From Congregibacter litoralis KT71 (GTDB lineage Bacteria > Pseudomonadota > Gammaproteobacteria > Pseudomonadales > Halieaceae): a stretch of DNA of 64,000 bases. A model generated the notes under the pieces. It was not told where the DNA came from, made no database searches, and worked only from the letters and a program-made list of their open reading frames with translations. A program made the translations under genes and the position numbers. Below are positions 42,962 through 50,748 of the stretch, in pieces (positions within the stretch are counted from its first letter, which is position 1; the number at the start of each line of letters is the position of its first letter). Location of the stretch: NCBI RefSeq assembly GCF_000153125.2, contig NZ_CM002299.1, forward strand, positions 3,608,928-3,672,927, given 5' to 3'.

Positions 42962-45954
42962 ACCGCAAACTTATCGAAGGCCTTCCCAAAGTCGCCAACT
43001 GGATTGCGCAAGCGCCTGAGCCGAACAGGGCCGCGAAACGACCGGGCCGATCAAGCCCCAGCATTGATGACTTCGTGCGGCAGATCAACAACCTGCGAGC
43101 GCTAAACGTGCCAAACCTACATACCGATGAGGCCATCCAAAAAAAAGCTCGTGCAGTCGCGGGGCCCGATAAAATTCTTGAAAAGAGGCTGTGTATCGCT
43201 GTCGGCGTCAAACCTTCTAACCGACTCACATCGAAAATTAGGCGCCAGCAAAGCAACCTCGCACATGATCACGGACCTCGGGTATTTCAGCGTAATCAAC
43301 ACCTTGTGTACGGCTTTGAGAAATTCACTAAAAAAGTGATCGAAGCGGCCGCTAAAAATGCAGAACCCAATGATTACGACATTGCTGCTTACCTACGAAT
43401 TCTGGTCTTCACTGAGCATGGGATCACCTCCGCGGAGCTCGCAGAACAAATATTACACAACACCTTCAACGATACCTTCACCTTCAGGTTAGGAAGTACC
43501 GTCTACACAGAAGCAACGCTACCAGGCTTCACATCGTCAAAAGACCAACCAACCCACCGTATTGCCCTCACTCCAGTCTACCGGGCACTAGCCGCTGATC
43601 TTCGCAACCGCGGCCGTAGCCTTGCATCAGTACGAAAACTTCTAGACACCAGGGATGTGCACCGTAATACCGATAAACTTCTTGATCTATTTGAAATCAA
43701 AGAAAGCGACTTACTAAATAGCAGGCTAGAGGACTTTGGCAGACTTATCTTTAGCGAAATTAACGTAAAAATCCCTGTAACGCTGCAGCGAATGCATGCT
43801 GGCACCCCGGTTTGCGCTCCCCTACCTCGTCACGAGTTCATCGCACTCTCTTACGACACCCGTCGTCCACTCCCAGGGTTCGAATATCACCAATTCTTTA
43901 GCGTGAACGCGAAGTCATCAGCGGAAATCGCTAGAACCGCGGAATTCACAGAAATATCCACTGAAGCTGAATTCAAATCGCTTCTAATAGAGTCAGGCGA
44001 GCGCGCTCATGCGAAAACAGGTTCTAAAGCAAAAGCCTTCCAAAAAGAACTCGGTTTGGAACTTGAAAAACTCGTCGACATTCACGCTCACCGCTTTGAT
44101 CTTTGGCACAACATCATCCTTGCATTCGCAATAGGGTTCGCCGAATACGGGCTAACAAAACAGCGTGATGGAGTGCTCTCCACCTACAAGCGATACCTCG
44201 AGGAAGTAGTGCCTGTCGGGCACGCAGTTTTTCAACCGGATGAAAAAGCGCTCGACGACATGTCAGTACTAGCGCTCCGACTAGAGAGGGCACTTAATGA
44301 GCGTACCGATCGACGTTACGCAGAACCAAGAATCGACCTGATGTTCCAACACGCTGAAACATACGGTTACCTTGACGCGCCACCGCCGGGTCTCATTTAC
44401 AAAGGACGCCACGATCAACGCCTCCCCCGCGCTGAAGCCCTAAATGCGGCGGCTTACGCTAGATTGATAGAAACACTTTACACCCCAGGAGATCCCGTTG
44501 CTGAAGAACTAACGTTGTACGCAATTTTTCAGCGTAGGTTTGGCTTGAGAGCGATGGAAGCGTTCAACCTTCAATATCAAGATGTGTCCTCCCATAAAAA
44601 AAGATGGGTAGTGGCCCCGCAAACACGCGGACATATACGGTTGAAAACAGAAGCCGCAAACAGGTGGGTAACACTATTTTCGGAACTTACCGAAATCGAG
44701 CATCAAGTTTTGTGCGAACTGCTGAACCATCAGCGACGTGGCGCCAGGGCAAAGAATTATATCTTTCGTCCAGCCAACGTCGCAGAGGCACACCGCTATC
44801 AGCGGCAACTTCAAGGTCAGCTACGAAACCACTTAAAAAATGTCACCGGCAACAGCAACGCAACCCTCCACGGCGCTCTACGGAAAAGCTTTATTGCGGA
44901 AGCTATCGCCGCAGCCGTCGGCATCACCAAAAGCACTGAAAAAATTGCGGGCGAATCAAGTCATAGTGATGCCCCCCTGCCCCCCTCCCTTAAAGATGGC
45001 GGAAAAAGGCACATGAACGTTCCGATGGGGATAGCTAGTCAAGCAGGTCACACAACATTCACACAAACAACACTTACAAATTACTTTCACTTTGGATCAG
45101 AAGTTTTTCAACAACTTTGGAGTGAGCGTGCGACCGTGACCTTCCCTCAGAGGCGGCTACGTCATCTTCTGGGGCAGCCAGACTTGTCGCGCGACGAGGC
45201 TCGCTTGATGCTACGAGCAGTTCCAAATTGTTTTGAGCCTCAATCACTTGATATCAAGCACTTCCGAAGCAGCAAAGCGAAACCTCAAGCTCGTAGAAGA
45301 AGACCCATCAAGCTAACTGAAATCGCGCAGTTACTAGGAGGGCAACCCCTTGAAAACCTACCGATTGGTCACGTTTATGATAATCACGGATCTAATCTGA
45401 CTCGATCGATACGCACCCACGCCATCGAACTCATGCCTAAGTACGAAATCAATCGCGAACTCATCGGACTCAGTCAAGACGCAACACTGAGCGATGAAAC
45501 GCCCCTTATTGAGCTCCGCCGACAACGCTCCATAGTCCGCGTACTCGCCATGGTAGAAACGAGTCAAGAATTAAAAACATGCTTTGGACTATCAGGCCCT
45601 TGGACTAAAGCTATCTTGCATCATCGTGGTGGCACCTATCTGTATATAAAAGCTATCGACGATGCACAAGCCCTGCTTTCAGCCCTTGAAACACTGGGTT
45701 TCGGCCGGGAGCACATCATTTGCCAAGCACCAACCTTGGGTACGGCATCAATCGATGCCAAAACTCTAGGTCTGGATCCAATCAAGCTCGAATCGAAATT
45801 CACGCTTGCGCGAAAAGAAGACGCTTTTGTCCTACGTATTCTTCAAAATCGCGACGCCGGCGCATTAGTACGGGAGCCTCGTTCACTATCTATTGCCGCT
45901 TGGTTAACCGGAGCATTCATCACATTCAACGGAAGGAATAACAGAGATGTCTAA
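42958..45954 (+). CDS. Very large tyrosine recombinase-like protein
   Basis: A 998-residue protein whose catalytic-like domain spans about 500-720. It has R531 in RRFGLRAMEAFNLQYQDV, a beta-hairpin lysine near GHIRLKTEAAN, H638 and R642 in LHGALRKSFIAEAIA, H698 in SQAGHTTFTQTTLTNYF and Y709 as nucleophile candidate. Residues about 145-230 (LRILVFTEHGITSAELAEQI, FTFRLGSTVYTEATLPG) look like a second, partial recombinase domain. The C-terminal 280 residues include an arginine-rich KPQARRRRPIKLTEIAQLLG that may bind DNA. Typical integrases are 300-450 residues. Its start overlaps the upstream stop (ATGA), and it overlaps the next gene by eight bases. Confidence 0.78.
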   Translation: MNRKLIEGLPKVANWIAQAPEPNRAAKRPGRSSPSIDDFVRQINNLRALNVPNLHTDEAIQKKARAVAGPDKILEKRLCIAVGVKPSNRLTSKIRRQQSNLAHDHGPRVFQRNQHLVYGFEKFTKKVIEAAAKNAEPNDYDIAAYLRILVFTEHGITSAELAEQILHNTFNDTFTFRLGSTVYTEATLPGFTSSKDQPTHRIALTPVYRALAADLRNRGRSLASVRKLLDTRDVHRNTDKLLDLFEIKESDLLNSRLEDFGRLIFSEINVKIPVTLQRMHAGTPVCAPLPRHEFIALSYDTRRPLPGFEYHQFFSVNAKSSAEIARTAEFTEISTEAEFKSLLIESGERAHAKTGSKAKAFQKELGLELEKLVDIHAHRFDLWHNIILAFAIGFAEYGLTKQRDGVLSTYKRYLEEVVPVGHAVFQPDEKALDDMSVLALRLERALNERTDRRYAEPRIDLMFQHAETYGYLDAPPPGLIYKGRHDQRLPRAEALNAAAYARLIETLYTPGDPVAEELTLYAIFQRRFGLRAMEAFNLQYQDVSSHKKRWVVAPQTRGHIRLKTEAANRWVTLFSELTEIEHQVLCELLNHQRRGARAKNYIFRPANVAEAHRYQRQLQGQLRNHLKNVTGNSNATLHGALRKSFIAEAIAAAVGITKSTEKIAGESSHSDAPLPPSLKDGGKRHMNVPMGIASQAGHTTFTQTTLTNYFHFGSEVFQQLWSERATVTFPQRRLRHLLGQPDLSRDEARLMLRAVPNCFEPQSLDIKHFRSSKAKPQARRRRPIKLTEIAQLLGGQPLENLPIGHVYDNHGSNLTRSIRTHAIELMPKYEINRELIGLSQDATLSDETPLIELRRQRSIVRVLAMVETSQELKTCFGLSGPWTKAILHHRGGTYLYIKAIDDAQALLSALETLGFGREHIICQAPTLGTASIDAKTLGLDPIKLESKFTLARKEDAFVLRILQNRDAGALVREPRSLSIAAWLTGAFITFNGRNNRDV

Positions 45955-46942
45955 CTTTGCACCCGCACCTCCTCCGCCCCCCACACCACCCCCACCTTGT
46001 AGCTTTTTCAGAGGCGTTATTTGCGAGTCAAAGTGCAAAGGGCACATAGCAGAAAACCACTTTAATCTATGCGCCTCTGAGTTGGGTCACCTCGACGCTT
46101 ATGTCGACTACGCGCTCCGCACAAGAGATTTGACTCAGCTAGAGACTGAGAAATCAGCACAGAGAATCTGTAGCGCCATTGACGAGGTGCATCAACGCCT
46201 AATCCCGCGCACCCGAGAGATAAACTCGCTCTGGGCACTGAATTATCCGGATGGACCAAAGTCTGCCCCCAACCTCATACTGAAAACAGAGATGGATTCG
46301 AATATCCCAGGGAACCCGTGTTTTTTCTCAAGGGTAAAAGACAAGTACGAACGGTTTTCGCATTTCCTTTCTACCGATTTAACGCAGGCGGTATTAGAGG
46401 CCAAGAAGACTGGCGCCGCCGTATCTGTTCGATGTACCGACAAACACAATGGTGACACCCTTATCGTAAACGGATCATCGGAAGAGTTTCGAAACGCGAC
46501 GATGTGCCTGCTGCAAGTTCACTCAGAGCTGGCAGGCGTTAAAGTTTGTTTTTCACAAAGCGCGGAGGTAACGCTAAGCCTTCCCTTAGGCGTATTGGAA
46601 CACGCCGAACGACATAACTGTCTGGGGTCGTGCGTTTATAAATTCCGAAACGCCGTAGTCAAAGATGCCGTAGATCAAAATGGTTTCGTAGAGCTGCGAA
46701 TCGCTGAGTACGATACAGAGTTTCGTTCAGGGCAGATCAAAGCTCAATTGCACTGTGAAGATATGTTAAGCCCGCAGCTGTCTGATATGTTAAAGAAATA
46801 CAAAATCAAAGAGGCTGCTGACTGGCGTGGTAAAACACTGACTTTCTTGGCAAGGCGATTTCACAAGGGTATACACGGAGAAAACTCATCAATGTCGACG
46901 GTACAGATCGAAAAGCTGATGAAAATAAGGAATCCAGAGTAA
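45947..46942 (+). CDS. Unknown protein with proline-rich, Cys/His N-terminus
   Basis: A 331-residue cytosolic protein, last gene of the operon. The first 17 residues are a proline run (APAPPPPPTPPPP). Then C18, C26, C30, H33, H38 and C42 could bind zinc. The remainder has no recognised motif (SLWALNYPDGPKSAPNL, FHKGIHGENSSMSTVQIEKL). AAGGA lies 8 nt upstream of the ATG, which overlaps the recombinase stop in ATGTCTAA. Coupled translation implies it acts with the recombinase-like proteins, perhaps as an accessory DNA-binding or assembly factor. Confidence 0.68.
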   Translation: MSNFAPAPPPPPTPPPPCSFFRGVICESKCKGHIAENHFNLCASELGHLDAYVDYALRTRDLTQLETEKSAQRICSAIDEVHQRLIPRTREINSLWALNYPDGPKSAPNLILKTEMDSNIPGNPCFFSRVKDKYERFSHFLSTDLTQAVLEAKKTGAAVSVRCTDKHNGDTLIVNGSSEEFRNATMCLLQVHSELAGVKVCFSQSAEVTLSLPLGVLEHAERHNCLGSCVYKFRNAVVKDAVDQNGFVELRIAEYDTEFRSGQIKAQLHCEDMLSPQLSDMLKKYKIKEAADWRGKTLTFLARRFHKGIHGENSSMSTVQIEKLMKIRNPE

Positions 46943-46957
46943 GCTCCCATATGACCA

Positions 46958-47347
46958 TCATTCATCGTCATCAATGCTGTTTAGACGAATCAGAATCTGC
47001 ATGAACTCGCCCTGCTGATCGGGTGGTACTACGTCAGTGAGATAGCGAATAAGGCTCTCGACCACCGAGGCCAGACGCACGCTTTCATTAGCCGCGAGCT
47101 GGGCATTAAGGTAATCGTGAAGCCAGTACATTATGGCAAGAGCATTATACTGCTGCTGATCGACAGACATTACTTTAGCCAATTCAGTAAAGTGTGGCGT
47201 TATCTGTAACTCGTCGCATACGCGATAGGCAGCAAGTTTCAGTCGGCATCTATATTGGTTGTGTGCCTCTACGTAGTTGGCTCGCGCAATCAAGAGTTGC
47301 TGGACTTCATCGCCGCCCTTTAAACACGCTTGACTCGCGGCACTCAC
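46958..47347 (-). CDS. Unknown protein, second gene of a coupled pair
   Basis: A 129-residue protein from GTG 47347 (VSAASQACLKGGDEVQQLLI). This start overlaps the stop of the upstream small gene as GTGA, and is preferred to the TTG at 47404. It is helical (ALAIMYWLHDYLNAQLAANE, LASVVESLIRYLTDVV) with an acidic end (NSIDDDE). The family is not recognised. The pair converges with the four-gene recombinase operon; 15 bp separate the stops. Confidence 0.62.
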   Translation of the reverse strand: MSAASQACLKGGDEVQQLLIARANYVEAHNQYRCRLKLAAYRVCDELQITPHFTELAKVMSVDQQQYNALAIMYWLHDYLNAQLAANESVRLASVVESLIRYLTDVVPPDQQGEFMQILIRLNSIDDDE

Positions 47348-47523
47348 GATTCGCCACCGCGAGAGTGCATGCGGCTTAGTTGACTCGCATCGCCCAAGAC
47401 ACAACTCAGCAAGGCTGACTGAAGACTGCCGTCTTTTTGCTGATCATAACTGATACGCGATTGACGCATGCCGCCTTGAGAAGGGTCCTCATTGGCGGGG
47501 CACGTGTTCACTATTTTACCCAT
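47344..47523 (-). CDS. Small unknown protein, first gene of a coupled pair
   Basis: A 59-residue protein starting MGKIVNTCPANEDPSQGGM and ending in QLSRMHSRGGES. AGGAG lies 8 nt before the ATG, and its stop overlaps the next gene in GTGA, both of which favour a real gene despite the short length. No family is recognised. The leader upstream is shared with the excisionase gene at 14276-14497. Confidence 0.6.
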   Translation of the reverse strand: MGKIVNTCPANEDPSQGGMRQSRISYDQQKDGSLQSALLSCVLGDASQLSRMHSRGGES

Positions 47524-47549
47524 AGCTCATCTCCTGAAACCGGCCTTCA

Positions 47550-47640
47550 CTGCCCTTTGCAGAGAACTTCTTGCCGTTGAGATAAACCTACCTAGATGAT
47601 GAGATTCTGCTGGGTCGAGGGAAATTGGGTGTATGGGATG
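47550..47640 (-). promoter_or_regulatory. Leader conserved with 14498-14640
   Basis: Contains GAACTTCTTGCCGTTGAGAT, AACCTACC, GAGATTCTGC and GAGGGAAA in the same order and spacing as the leader of the 14276 excisionase gene, with substitutions. Both precede leftward genes of mobile elements, so the block probably has a regulatory or recombination role. The right-hand genes differ. Confidence 0.55.
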
Positions 47641-47671
47641 ATGAATTGCATGCAACACTAACCCACTGGGG

Positions 47672-47917
47672 ATGCAGCGGAAGTCTTGGATTACTCACGC
47701 CAGACTAGTGTTCGTATCAAAACTTATGGAAATTGCAGGCCGCGGTGTTCGGGTGCGATTGCTGCAGGATGACATATTCACGGACTTTGACGGTTTAGGT
47801 TTGGCTGCGGTGAACGATCATCCGAATATTGAGCTGCGTATAATTAGTCCCACTGCCCAACTTGGCGCTACCAACTTAACTGCGTCAAGTTGTGAGGATC
47901 CTCGACACTGTTCATAG
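47672..47917 (+). pseudogene. Phospholipase D-family fragment
   Basis: The translation contains KLMEIAGRGVRVRLLQDDI, FTDFDGLGLAAVNDHPNIEL and RIISP, the strand-helix-strand that precedes the second half of PLD domains in cardiolipin synthase-like proteins (A-x-R-G-V-x-V-R-x-L-x-D-D ... H-P-N-I-E-V-R). No HKD motif is present and the frame ends after 81 codons. It is a short remnant, possibly left by recombination, between the mini-element and the aminotransferase locus. Confidence 0.6.
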
Positions 47918-48361
47918 CGGCAACGCCACCGTGCTCTTGATCTCCTCCATCACAAAACCTGCGCTGACATCGGTCAGCTCGGCTTTGATAAGTTGCTGAT
48001 AGAGACGGTCGTAGCCGGGCATATCCGGCACCACGGCCTTAAGTAGGTAGTCGGTCTCTCCAGCCATCCGATAGACTTCAAGCACCCCGGGCAATTTCTC
48101 AACGACTTTCTGAAAACGCGTCGCCCATGCCGAAGTGTGCTGATTGGTTTTGATCGAGATAAACACCGTCAGCGGTAAGCCCACCTTTTCCGCATTCAGC
48201 AGCGTCACCCGGCCTTTGATGTAGCCCTCGCTTTCCAAGCGTTGGAGTCGGCGGCCACAAGCCGAACGTGAGAGTGCGACGTGTTCCGATAGATCGGCCA
48301 GCGACAGTGATGCATCGGTTTGCAGCACCTCGAGGATGCGACGGTCAGCAGTATCAAGCAT
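47912..48361 (-). CDS. Lrp/AsnC-family transcriptional regulator
   Basis: A 149-residue regulator. The N-terminal winged helix-turn-helix is LDTADRRILEVLQTDASLSL with LADLSEHVALSRSACGRRLQ and RLESEGYIKGRV. The C-terminal ligand-binding RAM domain carries GVLEVYRMAGETDYLLKAVV. Such proteins form octamers that sense amino acids. It is divergent from the class V aminotransferase gene, with a shared 168-bp intergenic region containing a GCGACA/TGTCGC palindrome, so it most likely regulates that gene in response to an amino acid. Confidence 0.92.
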   Translation of the reverse strand: MLDTADRRILEVLQTDASLSLADLSEHVALSRSACGRRLQRLESEGYIKGRVTLLNAEKVGLPLTVFISIKTNQHTSAWATRFQKVVEKLPGVLEVYRMAGETDYLLKAVVPDMPGYDRLYQQLIKAELTDVSAGFVMEEIKSTVALPL

Positions 48362-48465
48362 GCAGTTACACTCACTTATCAGAATCAGTTAAGCGACAAT
48401 CGTTTCACATTTCTCTAAAAAGCGCACTATTTGTCGCGCAATTAGTACAGCATTCCTTCTAACTA

Positions 48466-48478
48466 GCGACAATGTCGC
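48466..48478. promoter_or_regulatory. Probable Lrp-type operator
   Basis: The palindrome GCGACAATGTCGC lies 52 bp before the aminotransferase start. Further half-sites, GCGACAAT at about 48391 and TTGTCGCG at about 48431, occur in the same interval. Multiple spaced half-sites between divergent genes fit binding by the Lrp-family regulator. Confidence 0.55.
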
Positions 48479-48529
48479 GCGGCCGCAGCGATACACTGAG
48501 CACCTGTCTGATCAACCGAGTGTTTTGCC

Positions 48530-50305
48530 ATGCAGCCTGCCCCGACACCGCTTCTGGACCAGCTACCACAGCCGCTCATGCGCGCCTGGCGCGCGCTTTC
48601 GGGTCGAGACACTGCGCCTCGACCATCGGCAAGTAAACCCGACACCGAGGCGGCAAAGCGACTCCTCGACACGGTGCAGCACGATATCGTCGGCAACCGG
48701 GCAGCGCTGCGCACGCCCTACGGCGAGCGTCCGCTGATCTACGCGGACTACACGGCCTCTGGACGCTCCGTCGGATTCATTGAAGACAACATCCGCAACA
48801 AGGTGTTGCCCTACTACGCCAACACGCATACGGAGGCGTCATTCACCGGTGCGCAGACCAATGCCCTGCGCGAAGCGGCGCGCGCTGCGATACGCCAATC
48901 GGTGAATGGCAGCACTTCAGACAAGATAATCTTTTGCGGCTCGGGTGCCACCGCGGCGATCAACAAACTCATCGATATTCTGGGGCTGCGCATGCCGCGC
49001 GAATTGGACCGACGTTATCAGCTGGCGGCGGCGATTCCTGAAGCCGAACGTCCGGTCATCTTCGTCGGCCCCTACGAGCATCATTCCAACGAGTTGCCCT
49101 GGCGAGAGACCATCGCTGATGTGATTCGCATTGGTCTGGATATCAACGGTCATATTGATCAGGCGCAACTGGCGCTAGCGCTGGATACCTATTCCGACCG
49201 GCCGCTGCGCATTGGGAGCTTCTCGGCAGCGTCCAACGTCACGGGACTGCGGAGTGACGTCGTGGGTATAACCCGACTGCTCAAGCAATCAGGCGCCCTC
49301 TCCTTCTGGGACTACGCCGCCGCGGGCCCCTATGTGGCGATCGATATGAACTGCCCTCACGGAGCCATCGATGCGGCATTCATCTCCCCGCACAAGTTCG
49401 TGGGCGGACCCGGCACCCCCGGCGTACTCGTGGTTAAAGAGCAACTGATGACTAATGCCGTACCGGCTGTGGTGGGGGGCGGCACCGTCAGCTACGTATC
49501 GCCCACGGAGCACCGCTATCTCAAAGACCCGGAGCATCGTGAAGAAGGCGGTACACCAGCGATCGTCGAGTCGATCCGCGCGGGCCTTGTCTTTGCCCTG
49601 AAGGATCAAATCGGGATCGATCTGATCGACGCCCGGGAACACGCGCTGGTCGCGCAGGCGCTCGAGCACTTTGCGGCGATTCCCGAGATCGAGGTACTCG
49701 GCCCGGCAACGCCTGAGCGGCTCGGGATCTTCTCCCTACGCATCAAGCACGCCGGCAAGGACCTGCATCACGGCTTTGTAGCCGCGCTGCTAAACGACCT
49801 GTTCGGCATTCAGGCTCGCGGTGGCTGCTCCTGCGCCGGCCCCTACGGGCACGATCTGCTGAATATCAACAGCGACAGATCAAGAGCGCTGGACAAGGTT
49901 GTAGCTGACGGCTACGAATGCTTCAAGCCCGGGTGGGTGCGCGTGAATTTCCATTACGCCGTTGAAAGCGCAGAGATCAACTACATCCTCGCAGCGCTCA
50001 AGCTCGTCGCCGAGCACGGCGCACGCCTGATGGCCTCCTACGCACTGGATCGACAAAAGGGTGCCTGGACCCATAGGGACGGCGTTTCCGCGCTGCCCAT
50101 CGTCTTAACCGACCTGCTTAACCCGGGCTGTGAATCCAGTGACACAGTATGTTCCTTGTCTCTCGACGACATTCTCGCCGAGACAGAAGGCGTAATGCGC
50201 TCCGGCGCACCGGCGGAACACATAGCGGCCGCAAAGACGGAGCAGAGGTTTCCGCCAGCACTGGAGGCACATCGGTGGTTCGCTGTCGCGACTGATTCCG
50301 TCTAG
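48530..50305 (+). CDS. Class V aminotransferase-family PLP enzyme
   Basis: A 591-residue fold-type I PLP enzyme of the class V (NifS/selenocysteine lyase-like) family. It has ADYTASGRSVGFIEDNI near the start of the domain, an HTEASFTGAQTN loop, the cofactor aspartate and neighbours in LSFWDYAAAGPYVAID, and the Schiff-base lysine in FISPHKFVGGPGTPGVL. A C-terminal half (about 470-591) extends beyond the core. QARGGCSCAGPYGHDLL carries cysteines close to the position used by desulfurases, so amino-acid transamination or desulfuration are both possible. Its likely controller is the divergent Lrp regulator. Confidence 0.85.
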   Translation: MQPAPTPLLDQLPQPLMRAWRALSGRDTAPRPSASKPDTEAAKRLLDTVQHDIVGNRAALRTPYGERPLIYADYTASGRSVGFIEDNIRNKVLPYYANTHTEASFTGAQTNALREAARAAIRQSVNGSTSDKIIFCGSGATAAINKLIDILGLRMPRELDRRYQLAAAIPEAERPVIFVGPYEHHSNELPWRETIADVIRIGLDINGHIDQAQLALALDTYSDRPLRIGSFSAASNVTGLRSDVVGITRLLKQSGALSFWDYAAAGPYVAIDMNCPHGAIDAAFISPHKFVGGPGTPGVLVVKEQLMTNAVPAVVGGGTVSYVSPTEHRYLKDPEHREEGGTPAIVESIRAGLVFALKDQIGIDLIDAREHALVAQALEHFAAIPEIEVLGPATPERLGIFSLRIKHAGKDLHHGFVAALLNDLFGIQARGGCSCAGPYGHDLLNINSDRSRALDKVVADGYECFKPGWVRVNFHYAVESAEINYILAALKLVAEHGARLMASYALDRQKGAWTHRDGVSALPIVLTDLLNPGCESSDTVCSLSLDDILAETEGVMRSGAPAEHIAAAKTEQRFPPALEAHRWFAVATDSV

Positions 50306-50603
50306 CTGAGCTCAGGAACTGAAATACCCATCTTTATCCTCATCGTTTAGCTGTTGAGAGGCATGACCGATGCACTATCGACGTGCGACTGCGATCTGCT
50401 ACCCGCCCACACACCCATTACCGACGCCTCAGAACTCCTAAACAGTCGCAGCATTAACCAGTAAGGCGGGGTGATCTTCATAGGGCACGAGCGCCCTAGT
50501 GGGCAGTAATGTAATGAACCACCCCCACCCACGCCGCTAGTCCGGCGAGGTCTTCCAGACTAGATTGAGTCTGCTGGACCTTAACCTTGGATGGGAGATC
50601 GAC
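50306..50603. other. Intergenic stretch holding an IS110 leader
   Basis: Nearly 300 bp with no gene. The right part (about 50520-50603) is the leader of the IS110-type transposase fragment that follows. An AGGGC/GCCCT hairpin lies near 50486-50501 but is not followed by a T run. Confidence 0.4.
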
Positions 50604-50690
50604 ATGACTATTAATATGCTGGGCATTGATATTGCCAAGAACACTTTTCAGCTACACGGCGCTGATTGTTCGGGCAAGGCTGTTTATAAG
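50604..50690 (+). pseudogene. IS110-family transposase, N-terminal fragment
   Basis: The codons MTINMLGIDIAKNTFQLHGA and DCSGKAVYK match the start of IS110-family DEDD transposases (G-I-D-[IV]-A-K-x-x-F-x-[LV]). The frame is cut after about 29 codons by the left end of the ISL3 unit at 50691. No other part of this transposase is found at the right end of the composite (62045). Confidence 0.8.
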
Positions 50691-50748
50691 GGGTATACGG
50701 ATTTAATGGTTGATGGGGCACCTTCACCCCATCAATCTGATACCACCC

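Noticed and set aside
40579..46942. Assignment to the Gamma-Mobile-Trio systems
   Set aside because: The idea of a recombinase with companions is similar, but I cannot match the individual proteins to GmtX/Y/Z by sequence and the gene number differs.
50710..50735. Rho-independent terminator at the transposase end
   Set aside because: The TTGATGGGG/CCCCATCAA stem lacks a T run on the transposase strand; it is more likely part of the ISL3 end structure.
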